From Kwoniella bestiolae CBS 10118 (lineage: Eukaryota > Basidiomycota > Tremellomycetes > Tremellales > Cryptococcaceae): a stretch of 64,000 nt of DNA. The stretch lies in contig NC_089248.1 of the NCBI RefSeq assembly GCF_000512585.2, positions 1 to 64,000 of the forward strand. Direction: 5' to 3'. The translations under genes and the position numbers were made by a program. The notes beneath the pieces were generated by a model. It had not been told where the DNA came from and did no database searches. It saw only the letters and a program-made list of their open reading frames with translations. The first letter of the stretch is position 1. Every line of letters starts with the position of its first letter. Shown in pieces: positions 1-8,891 of this stretch.

Positions 1-140
1 AACCCCTAACCCCTAACCCCTAACCCCTAACCCCTAACCCCTAACCCCCTAACCCCTAACCCCTAACCCCCTAACCCCCTAACCCCTAACCCCTAACCCC
101 TAACCCCCTAACCCCCTAACCCCCCTAACCCCTAACCCCT
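1..140. repeat. Terminal telomere repeat tract
   Basis: Uninterrupted units of CCCCTAA and CCCCCTAA, with one CCCTAAT variant near 140, begin at base 1. The complementary strand reads TTAGGGG/TTAGGGGG 5'->3' toward the left end, which is the expected polarity for a left chromosome end. The unit matches the Cryptococcus-type telomere rather than canonical TTAGGG. The tract grades into a degenerate leader (CCTCCTCC and CCCTAACCCT) that recurs in the second element copy. Confidence 0.95.
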
Positions 141-258
141 AATCCCTAACCCCTCCTCCTCCTAACCCTAACCCTCCACCTCCTCCTAACCCTAACCCTC
201 CACCTCCTCCTAACCCTCCCCCTCCCCTCTCTCTTCCCTCCTCTGATCAAATTGATGT

Positions 259-704
259 TTAGCCAGTGATTCTTTGGATTACTTCATCAATTTCTTGGAT
301 CCTTCTGGCTGTTTGATCATTGCCAATCTCATAGACAGTCAGAGTCCTGTTAAGACTTCTTATAAGCTCCTCAAGTCTTCTAGCTTGTCTTCTCATCTCC
401 AACATCTTAGCTCTAAGGGCTTGGTTGGTAGTGTGTGGTTGTTCAGACCTGACACAAGGCTTACCAGCTAGATGACAGGGAGCACATCTACCAGTAGGCT
501 TAGCTACACAGAGAAGTCCATCCTTGATACACTTGGCACAGCCAATAGCTTGGACTACCCTTCCTCCAGAGTTTCATTGTGTCTTCTATGTCTGTCAATC
601 TTGGTTTGGGACCAGGCTGGTGAAGGTTGATAGTCTGGTGGTGGTGCAGTTGAGTTGGCATCAGTGAGGTAATCTGGTGGAAGATCAGTTGATGAGGAAG
701 ACAT
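259..704 (-). pseudogene. Gene C, copy 1: Zn2Cys6/coiled-coil protein, frame broken
   Basis: Start codon complement is at 704. The sequence is the same as the intact 148-codon copy at 8892-9338 except that one C is missing in a C run near 552-556, which shifts the frame upstream of the zinc cluster. The missing base lies in a homopolymer, as do most other differences between the copies, so this may be a sequencing error rather than true decay. Function and domains are described under the intact copy. Confidence 0.65.
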
Positions 705-835
705 GTTGATTGTATGGTGGTGATGTAAAAGTATAAAGTAAAAGAGATAGTTGGGGAAAAAAAGAAAAAAGTGGGAATAGGTGTTGTTTATATATGTTGC
801 AAAGTGAATTTTTTTTTCACTTGCTTAGTAAGCTG

Positions 836-985
836 CAAGCCATCTTTGCAAGCCATCTCTTTTAAGCCATCTTTTGCAAGCCACTTTTGCAAGCCATCTT
901 TTGCAAGCCACTTTTGCAAGCCATCTTTTGCAAGCCATCTTTGCAAGCCACTTTTTGCAAGCCATCTTTTGCAAGCCATCTTTTT
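836..985. repeat. 14-15 bp minisatellite upstream of gene C, copy 1
   Basis: About ten tandem units alternate between CAAGCCATCTTTTG and CAAGCCACTTTTTG with small length changes. A second, looser repeat follows at 1000-1075 (GACCAGCCGCTTTTTGAAAA, twice, then a GACCAGCTATTTTTTG variant). The array lies within 300 bp upstream of the minus-strand gene C start, so it sits in that gene's promoter region. Open frames across it on the minus strand are repeat artefacts. Confidence 0.9.
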
Positions 986-1260
986 GAAATAATTTTCTGA
1001 CCAGCCGCTTTTTGAAAAACTTTTTGACCAGCCGCTTTTGAAAAATTTTTGGGCCATGACCAGCTATTTTTTGATTTCATTTTTCAGGTGATTTTTTTTC
1101 CCCAAAATCTGAGTGTCAATCGGATGACTCACAGAGGGATGCTACGCACGGTGCTGCATTTCTCTGCGCTCTCGTCAGAGTCACTCCATACAAAACTGGC
1201 TTGATTCGTATGGGGCCTTCAAGATTATTGCGCTCTTGACAGAGGGGATTCATACAACTT

Positions 1261-1640
1261 TGCGATAGTTTGCGCCCATTATTCTCCATACAAGTTGCGA
1301 CTAGTCGCGCTGTAGGGTAAGGTGTGACCAGCTTAAGGATAGGCAATGCGACAGGCTGCGATTCTCCGTCAAGTCAACATGCGATGGGTTGCGCTGGGTA
1401 GTGGTGCTGGTGCGACAGGTTGCGATTCTACGACCCATCATATGCGATGAGTTGCGCTGTACTATGGTGCGACCATCTGCGCCACAAATGAAGGTGGTGC
1501 GACAGGTTGCGATTCTCCGTGATATAATATGCGACCAGTTGCGCGCTGAGTTGAGTTGCGTTGCGATAAGTTGCGCTGGGTATGTAGACATTGCGACAGA
1601 TTGCGATTCTCCGTCAAGGCAATTGCGATGGGCTGCGCTG
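1261..1640 (+). promoter_or_regulatory. Helically phased array of paired TGCG sites, copy 1, upstream of gene A
   Basis: Each site is two TGCG tetramers exactly 10 bp apart, for example TGCGACAGGTTGCGATTCT. Pairs start at 1261, 1347, 1380, 1411, 1443, 1468, 1498, 1530, 1562, 1592 and 1624. From 1347 on, most pairs are 30-33 bp apart (one gap is 25). Two flavours tend to alternate: TGCGACAG..TGCGATTCT and TGCGATGG..TGCGCTGG. Spacing of one and three helical turns puts all sites on one face of the DNA. This suggests a bound protein, perhaps one encoded by the element; the binding protein is unknown. Confidence 0.75.
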
Positions 1641-1825
1641 GCTGTCCCCATGATTGGTATACGATGAGATATATCTGTTGAGGATGTGTCGCACCATGTC
1701 AGAGATATGTCGGAGTGATATGGGCCATGACCAACTTTGGATCAGGATTGGTCGTTTGGTCTTGAAATTGGATATCAAGGTGGTTGCATGCACGCAAAGT
1801 CATGGATACTCAATGTCAACTGATA

Positions 1826-1839
1826 GATATATATATCCC
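1826..1839 (+). promoter_or_regulatory. TATA-like box before gene A, copy 1
   Basis: AGATATATATATCC lies about 70 bp upstream of the gene A start at 1906, a reasonable position for a core promoter. The same sequence precedes copy 2 at about 10466. Confidence 0.4.
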
Positions 1840-1905
1840 AGCTGATGCCCGTGATCGTGTCTCTGTTCTCAACTCAACAATATATTTGCTATATTCTCAT
1901 CCACC

Positions 1906-3462
1906 ATGCCGGAGCTATTCGAGATCAAAGCATTTGCCGCTCTCCTCAAGGCATCTCTCACCGATACACCTCAACACTTTACGATCGTCACCTATCCGAA
2001 GCACTGTGGTAAAGATGCGATCATCAACAAAGCCGATGCCGAAGCTGCGATGGGTACTCCGATTCAAGTGGCTCTGACCAAGTCAGACATCTCTTCCTAT
2101 GGTAAAGAGCTGGTCATCCGGATCAGTCCCACCCGGGTTCTCATCTGTCACTTTGCTCTTCATGGTCATGCGGTCACCCTGTCACCACAGCAACTCAAGA
2201 TGGCCGATGTCTGTCGAGAGGCAGGACTCCCACCTTTCACACCACTCATCTTCCGAGCTCTCGGTGATCACAACTCAATTGCAGTCATCGATAGGAACAA
2301 GCTGTGCCGACTGGCTTTTGTTCAACTCAAGGATGGTGAACTCTTTGAGACTTGTAGGACACAAGGTAGAGGTCCTTGTCCTGTCAAGGAGTCCGAGCCG
2401 TTTGAGCAACTGGTACGATCCATTCCTCCCGAGGTTATATCAAACGGAACTTTTCTCCTATTGCCCATTATATCTATTCAAAGTAAGTCATCGGACTTGG
2501 GACTTGGGTCAGTATGCCAGCTGCTGACAGTGATATGTAGCCAGGATCTATTCAATGGGTTCGGTGGTTGTATGATCAACGAGCTCCTCTTCTATGCCGC
2601 CATCCATCCCCTCACACCCACCAACATAGTCTTCAATCCAGATGACACCCGCTATGTGGAACGACTGTTCAAGTCAATCTTCAGCTCCACAGCTTACACC
2701 AATAATGTCATACTCACAGCGGAACGGGCAGGTAGGATGGGTAATGGGTTTCATCATCCGATGGGTCCGACACAGTACAGGAAGAAGATCACCCGAGTCT
2801 ACCGCAAGACAGGACCAACTGGCAACACTTATGTCCCAATCGAACTGGCTCAAGCAATGATTGACCGAGGCCAGGTCAAACCTATTCCCATCTCCCCAAC
2901 CCGGGTCAACAGACAAGCCCGAACTCCAACTCTGCGTATGTCCCTCCCTCTTCACTGTGTCAGACACATCAAGGGCAAGTCCGGCAGGTACTACTACACA
3001 GTCATCGACAACTTCCCTCATCCACCTCCGGAAAAGGTCAAGTGGGAGGTCATCCCTCGGTTCTCACCTGGCTATCGGTCTCAAGAGCTATTGCTGGACA
3101 AGGCAGAGCCGTCGATAGGATGGGCCAGCTTCTTTGACACTCAGACCATGCTGAGGATTGAGAGCAGTGCACCTCTCAGGAGACATGCCGACACCTCAGC
3201 AGGACATGGTCGACCAGTCAAGACTCGGATGCTGGCTGCTCATCGAGCCAAGGTGCCAGCTGCAATGATGACACTGTTCAGCAGAGTTCCTGCCAACATG
3301 CTGGCCGACACTTTACAAGCTGGTCAAGCTGGCAAGGATCAACTACAGACTTGGTTTCTAGCATGGACTCAAGAGCATGAGATGGCCAGCCGAGAGGTTC
3401 AAGGGGTGTTGGCTGGTGATGCAGAACAGGGAGGGAGAGAGCTCGAGGTGATGACCAAGTAG
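1906..3462 (+). pseudogene. Gene A, copy 1: Fpg/Nei-like glycosylase, probable -1 frameshift
   Basis: A continuous 518-codon frame is open here, but it reads through a clear intron (2483-2540, GTAAGT...TAG, with a CTGAC branch-like site). Compared with copy 2, one C is missing near 2424-2428 (CATTCCTCCC against CATTCCCTCC), just before the conserved stretch leading to the H2TH motif. The loss shifts the end of exon 1 into the frame of exon 2, so the ORF looks intact although splicing would break it. Copy 2 keeps the better family match. Near 3427 the two copies also differ by compensating G-run changes (GGRELE against EGEELE). Likely a sequencing slip or a recent lesion. Confidence 0.7.
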
Positions 3463-3485
3463 GATAGGTATGCATAGAGATATGG

Positions 3486-3662
3486 CGCAGATGATCGCAG
3501 GAATCTAGAGTGCTCACCATAGCAAGTCGCAATGGATCGCAACCCATCCATCTTCTGGCGCAACCTATCGCAAGTCCCACCAGGCTTTGTCGCAACCTGT
3601 CGCAGCTAGCATACATGCAGTCGCATCCTGTCGCAGAGGGATGGGTCGCAATCTGTCGCAGG
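3486..3662 (-). promoter_or_regulatory. Paired TGCG array in inverted orientation, copy 1, downstream of gene A
   Basis: Six pairs read CGCA...CGCA on the + strand with 10 bp between starts, at 3486, 3528, 3559, 3591, 3622 and 3647. Example: CGCAACCTGTCGCA, the reverse complement of the upstream motif. Pair-to-pair spacing is mostly 31-32 bp. Gene A is therefore flanked by the same phased motif in opposite orientations. Confidence 0.75.
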
Positions 3663-3757
3663 GGAGTTGTGATGACGAGGTGAAAGATATAGGTCGGTGG
3701 AAGGGATTTGTTGGGAACCTCATCAGTGGACAGGGACATCGGAAGGGGGAGGAACCA

Positions 3758-4012
3758 GAGGTGATAGAGGATCAGTTGTTAGCTCATATGATAGCTGGGA
3801 TGAAGTATGATCCACTGGTATGCATGGGCCAAGGAGTAAAACCAGCTGGAATTTATATAGGGCATCAGAGGTGACTGGACTATGGTGGGGAGGAGAGTCG
3901 GAAGGGATGGCTGATTGGTAGACTCACAGAGGTGACAGAGCTTCAGTTGATAGCTCATATGATAGCTGAGGTCGAGTATAAGAAGATAGTATGCATGGGC
4001 CAGGGAGTAAAA
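3758..4012. repeat. 84-bp direct repeat pair, copy 1
   Basis: Two diverged repeats start at about 3758 and 3929, 171 bp apart. Both run from GAGGTGAYAGAG through AGCTCATATGATAGCT (nearly palindromic around CATATG) to ATGCATGGGCCARGGAGTAAAA. They lie between gene A and gene B, 160-410 bp before the gene B start, so they may be promoter repeats. Short open frames here are not supported as genes. Confidence 0.75.
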
Positions 4013-4172
4013 ATCAATTGGTTGTACACAAGTGCAGTACATCAACGAGAGACACACAAGACATGGAAGGTGATCTTGATGCCGTCATTGAGGATGTTAA
4101 ACTTTCCTGAGAGTACCTACTGAACGGTCATATCGTATTCTCATATTGTGATACCATTGCTCTTCCACCACC

Positions 4173-6736
4173 ATGCCCAGTGAAAACCACGCCGACCGCT
4201 CAGGAAAGTGCAACCTATGTGAGAAAGACTATGCGGACTTGTTGGATCATATCAAGAAGAAGCACAAGGGTCACAAGTTCACCGCAGGTGAGATCTCCAA
4301 CACTGAGGTAATCATCTGCACCTGTGGTCGAGTGGTGCTCAATCAAGCAGGACTTCGCAAGCACAAGACTCGGTTCCACTGTCCCGATTATTCACCCATC
4401 CATCGTCCCAAGCGGTCACCCAGCTCATCTCTAACACCGGCTCCCTCAATAGCATCTCTCCTCCGTCACTCATCTATCAGTTCTCCCTTGAGCTCACCTG
4501 GTCCATCCTCATCCCGTGCCAGACCACTGTCAAGTTCTCCTTGACACCTCCTCCAGCATCCTCCTCTCTTATCCGACCTTCACCATTGTACTCCCCTTGA
4601 CCTCACCCCTCAGCTCTCCATTGACCACACCACCTCTTCGAACTCCTTCAACACCAGCGACTCCATCAAGAGATGCGGCTCAATCCTTATCACCCAGCAG
4701 CTTGCCCAGCAGCTTGCCCGTCACTGGGTTACAGCTCAACTCCCCTCTCCCATCCGTTCCTCCTCAAGGCTGATAGCTCCGGTGTCTTATGTCTATGAAC
4801 CTTTTACAGATGATGATATGGAGGTGGATCAGCTGGAGGGGGAGGAGGAGCCGGAAGAGATAGAAATGATAGCACTATCTGACAATGGTTCTTCCTGGTC
4901 AAACAATAGATCGGACTCTGAAGATGATGAGGACGAGACGGTGGGGCCAAGAATGGTATTATCCCCTTCCTCAATGTCGTCCACCCCTATCATCCAGTCT
5001 CCCATTCAGTCTCCCGCACCTTTCCTTCCGTCACCACCACCACCTGCTCCTGATGGACTCCAAACCCCTTCACTCCAGCCCTTACTCTGTCTCCCCTCGA
5101 CCATCACCTCCTCCGTCCCAACCTCAGCTTTCTCCCCTCGGCAATCACCACCTCTCTCACAGTCTCCTCCCCTCCGGTCCATCACTTCCGACACCGTCCC
5201 ATCTGGTGGGTGGTCACCACCTCCTGCACCACCACCCGAACCACAGTTTGATATCAGAGATCTCCCGTTCATGGAAGGATTTCAGATGCTTCCCGATGTG
5301 GTGGAGGGCAGGATGGCTCAGCTGAGGAGGAAGCCTATGGATGTGGATAGATGGGAGCTGGTACTGTCACCCGAGGAGTACCTTTGCAGGTTTGAGAGTT
5401 CCCTGGCCGATGTCCAACTCATCAGCAGGGCTCCCACCAGGAAGCTCCACACCACCTACCACCGAGGTCCTGCCTTTGACCGATACCTCCTCCTGGCCGA
5501 AGCTACCCATCAGCTCTGGGTGGGAACTCAGTACAAGGATGGGTTCTTTGAAGAACTCAACAGGTATCAAGTGGCCCAGCCCGGTCGGATGGTTCACCAA
5601 GCTACCCTCGGCAATGTCCATGTCCCCACCTCCGTCTTTGTCCACTGTCTCATCTCGGCTGGTTGTGATGCCATCCGACTCAAAGCCTACGGTCAGAAGA
5701 TGCCCATCCTGAATAGGTTCCTCACCACCGAGCCTGCCCAAGTGGATCACAAGTGGGCAGAGCACAACGAGTGGGACATAGGTACCAGCTTTGGGTCTGA
5801 CTACATCTGGTTGTTCCACTCGGCCACCGGTGTCCACCATGGCGTCCGTCATTATCCCATGATGGTGCCAGGCTCGCTTGACTTTGGGACCGTCAACCTG
5901 CAAGCCATGGATGACAACCGTCGTCAGTTCTCTGTGAAGATCTACCCGAGGATCGTCCATGTGATCAAGTCATTCAACAGTCATCTCCAAGGGGTATCCC
6001 CAAGACACTCCGGGGCATACGGTACCAGGTCAACTCGGCTTTGAGGATGATCCACAGTCTGACAAGCAAGGATGACAAGGGATTGGGTGGGTTCAGGATA
6101 GAGGTCACCGTCAGAGCACCCAGCCTGAAGGAGGCTACAAGGATAGTGGGTGCCACCCGATTCTTTGATCCTTCCTACTGGCTGGGCCGGGGTGATGGAC
6201 CCCACTTCCGTCACCCGCTGGATGCCAAGCTGGTCAGCAGGGAGGCCTTCCTGCAGAATGCCCACTGGGTGTATGATCAGGCCGAGACCAACCGGATCTT
6301 CAGCGGTCGGGATGGTGACAAGCCAAGCAAAGCTCAGATTCAAGCTCTCACCGACATCCTCAATGGTCTGGGATGGAATGCAGGCTTCCGCAAACCCAGC
6401 AAGTCTATGTCCCAAACAGCCTGGTGGACCGGAACTCCAGAGGTGGATCCTACCTGCTTCCCTGCTCTCTCAGCCAAGTATCACTCTGATCAACAGATCA
6501 GCAGGGTCTATGATCTGGCTCGGAACTCCATGGCCAATGGTATGCTTCCCTGCAAGAAGGAACCCGATGGACATCGTCACCACTACCAGCGGAACAACCC
6601 TTCACCATTCAGGATCAGGTGTGCGGCTCCTGGTTGTAACCACAGGCTGGCTCGGGAGGGGATTCTGAGGTGGATAGCAGAGCTGGTCACCGCTGGGTTG
6701 ATAGACGTCCCAGATTTGGAGCTGGAAGGGGACTGA
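4173..6736 (+). pseudogene. Gene B, copy 1: zinc-finger protein of unknown function, broken frame
   Basis: The coding region is readable in pieces: 4173-4544 (two zinc fingers), 4782-6044 (acidic and Pro/Ser-rich linker plus the first half of the conserved domain), and 6041-6736 (second half). Breaks against copy 2 are single-base losses in homopolymers: C runs near 4538, 4744, 4987, 5094 and 5138, and a G run near 5993. The last one cuts the conserved C-terminal domain that is intact in copy 2 (13918-15384). An Arg in the second finger (GLRKH) is Cys in copy 2. Whether the breaks are real or sequencing errors cannot be decided here. Confidence 0.65.
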
Positions 6737-6749
6737 GTAAGGTGAGTGT

Positions 6750-6899
6750 CGCATTCTGTTGCATCCCTCTCCACCACCTGGCGCACACTGTCGCCCATCC
6801 CTCCCCCCTCCAGCGCACACTGTCGCAGCTCTCACCATAGACTGTCGCATCCTGTCGCAGGTGACCTCCCAGATGTGCAAGCTCTGCGATCCCCTGCGA
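6750..6899 (-). promoter_or_regulatory. Paired TGCG array, copy 1, downstream of gene B
   Basis: CGCA pairs 10 bp apart start at 6750 (second half is TGCA in this copy, CGCA in copy 2), 6782 (second half CGCC), 6814 and 6846. The starts are exactly 32 bp apart. One pair in the opposite orientation (TGCG at 6885 and 6895) closes the cluster. It begins just after the gene B stop codon, so it may lie in the 3' UTR. Confidence 0.75.
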
Positions 6900-7012
6900 C
6901 ACTGTGTTACAGACTGTACGGTGAACGCTGACTGTGAGATGATCGGGTGCTGACCGGTACAGCCCATGCTGAAATTTGATCCCGTCACCCACCCCACCAG
7001 TGTACCGAGTGG

Positions 7013-8600
7013 GTGAAAATTAATTTCCATGCATACATCTCAAGTCCTACGCATGTACAAGGATTTTATGCTGACAGAGTAGCTTTCCCTCTACCAGATG
7101 ATATAGGTTTGGTTGCTTGAATGCATGCGTGGAGGTCATCGGGAGGCTACTGGGTCACCACCGGCTAAGGGGTCAGGCTAAGGGGTCAGAGGTCCGAGTG
7201 AGTGAAAATAAATTCTCACTCATCACACATCACTCCCATGCATGTGAGACTATTTTATTCTGACTGACCGAGTCTCTCCCTACCAGGTAGCATACATTCT
7301 GTCCCACTCATACATACCTGGTCGACACTCTGGAGGATTTTCAGGCTGCCGGTCTAAGGGGTCAGATTTGATCCCGGGCTAAGGGGTCAGACCACCGAGT
7401 GAGTGGAAATAAATTCTCACTCATCACACATCACTCCCATGCATGGCAGACTATTTTATCCTGCCTGACCGAGTCTCTCTCTACCAGGTGATATCCATTT
7501 GGTTGCTTGAATGCGTCGATGGAGGTCAACGGGAGCAGACTTAGTCATCGACCCCTAAGGGGTCAAGTTAAGGGTCGGACCACCGGGTGAGTGAAAATAA
7601 ATTCTCACTCATCACACATCACTCCCATGCATGTGAGACTATTTTATTCTGACTGACCGAGTCGCTCCCTACCAGGTAGCATACATTCTGTCCCACTCAT
7701 ACATACCTGGTCGACACTCTGGAGGATTTTCAGGCTGCCGGTCTAAGGGGTCAGATTTGATCCCGGGCTAAGGGGTCAGACCACCGAGTGAGTGGAAATA
7801 AATTCTCACTCATCACACATCACTCCCATGCATGGCAGACTATTTTATCCTGCCTGACCGAGTCTCTCTCTACCAGGTGATATCCATTTGGTTGCTTGAA
7901 TGCGTCGATGGAGGTCAACGGGAGCAGACTTGGTCATCGACCCCTAAGGGGTCAAGTTAAGGGGTCGGACCACCGGGTGAGTGAAAATAAATTCTCACTC
8001 ATCACACATCACTCCCATGCATGTGAGACTATTTTATTCTGACTGACCGAGTCGCTCCCTACCAGGTAGCATACATTCTGTCCCACTCATACATACCTGG
8101 TCGACACTCTGGAGGATTTTCAGGCTGCCGGTCTAAGGGGTCAGATTTGATCCCGGGCTAAGGGGTCAGACCACCGAGTGAGTGGAAATAAATTCTCACT
8201 CATCACACATCACTCCCATGCATGGCAGACTATTTTATCCTGCCTGACCGAGTCTCTCTCTACCAGGTGATATCCATTTGGTTGCTTGAATGCGTCGATG
8301 GAGGTCAACGGGAGCAGACTTGGTCATTGACCCCTAAGGGGTCAAGTTAAGGGTCGGACCACCGGGTGAGTGAAAATAAATTCTCATTCATCACACATCA
8401 CTCCCATGCATATGGAACTATTTTATCCTGGCGCTGACCGAGTCCTTCTCTACCAGATGACATAACTCCTATCACATACATGCTTGCATGGTCGGTAATC
8501 TGACGGATTTTCATCCACCCAGATTTGATCCCGGGTTAAGGGGTCCGTCCAACCGGTCAAGGTGAAAATCTTTTTTCATGCATCCCACATCCCACCCAGC
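7013..8600. repeat. Subtelomeric satellite with alternating 201/188-bp subunits, copy 1
   Basis: Units begin GTGAAAATAAATTCTCACTC or GTGGAAATAAATTCTCACTC at 7202, 7403, 7591, 7792, 7981, 8182 and 8370, with diverged units at 7013 and 8562. The steps alternate 201 and 188-189 bp, so the true period is a dimer of about 390 bp. Each unit ends in CTAAGGGGTCA or TTAAGGGGTC, close to the telomeric TTAGGGG, and contains CCCATGCATG. There is no convincing coding capacity; the short frame at 8562-8750 is not supported. The tract fills the 2 kb between gene B and the inner end of the unit. Confidence 0.9.
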
Positions 8601-8713
8601 TCCATTTCGACTTCAGATTCGGGATCGGCGCCCTCGGCTCTGCCAGATAGGCCTCTCAGATGCATGCATGAAAATTTCACCCCGACGGTCCCCCCCAGGT
8701 CCGGTCCGAGGTG

Positions 8714-8730
8714 CCCCCCCCCCCCCCCCC
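8714..8730 (+). repeat. Poly-C tract at inner end of element, copy 1
   Basis: Seventeen consecutive C follow GAGGTG and precede TCCCGATAACGGGCGTGTAA, after which telomere repeat starts. Copy 2 has eighteen C at 17363-17380. The tract marks the inner terminus of the unit. Confidence 0.85.
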
Positions 8731-8748
8731 TCCCGATAACGGGCGTGT

Positions 8749-8787
8749 AACCCCCTAACCCCCTAACCCCTAACCCCCTAACCCCCT
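8749..8787. repeat. Interstitial telomere repeat between the two element copies
   Basis: About five CCCCTAA/CCCCCTAA units join the GGGCGTG tail of copy 1 to the CCTCCTCC leader of copy 2. They have the same polarity as the terminal tract. This is the trace expected if copy 1 was added onto, or inserted into, an older telomere that capped copy 2. Confidence 0.9.
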
Positions 8788-8891
8788 CCTCCTCCTAACC
8801 CTAACCCTCCACCTCCTCCTAACCCTAACCCTCCACCTCCTCCTAACCCTCCCCCTCCCCTCTCTCTTCCCTCCTCTGATCAAATTGATGT

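Larger units (their letters stand above)
141..8748 (+). mobile_element. Telomere-linked element, copy 1 (distal)
   Basis: This is the telomere-proximal copy of a unit repeated at an offset of 8633-8647 bp (compare 259 with 8892, 1906 with 10546, and 7202 with 15849). Layout: degenerate telomere-like leader, gene C (-), minisatellite, TGCG-pair array, gene A (+), inverted TGCG array, 84-bp repeats, gene B (+), TGCG array, satellite, poly-C, short GC-rich tail. I see no terminal inverted repeats, LTRs, reverse-transcriptase YxDD motif, tyrosine recombinase signature or helicase. The ends are defined by contact with telomere repeat on both sides. Genes A and B read away from the telomere. Whether it moves by itself is inferred, not shown. 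Confidence 0.8.

Noticed and set aside
788..1080. Lys/Leu-rich minus-strand frames with repeated LAKDGLQK
   Set aside because: They are translations of the 14-15 bp minisatellite, and change frame between copies.
5367..5960. 197-codon minus-strand frame opposite gene B (also 14014-14607)
   Set aside because: It mirrors a conserved coding region in the other strand, has no motif, and both copies show it only because gene B is conserved.
7013..8600. CRISPR-like array
   Set aside because: The units are long, fully homologous satellite monomers without unique spacers, in a eukaryotic subtelomere.
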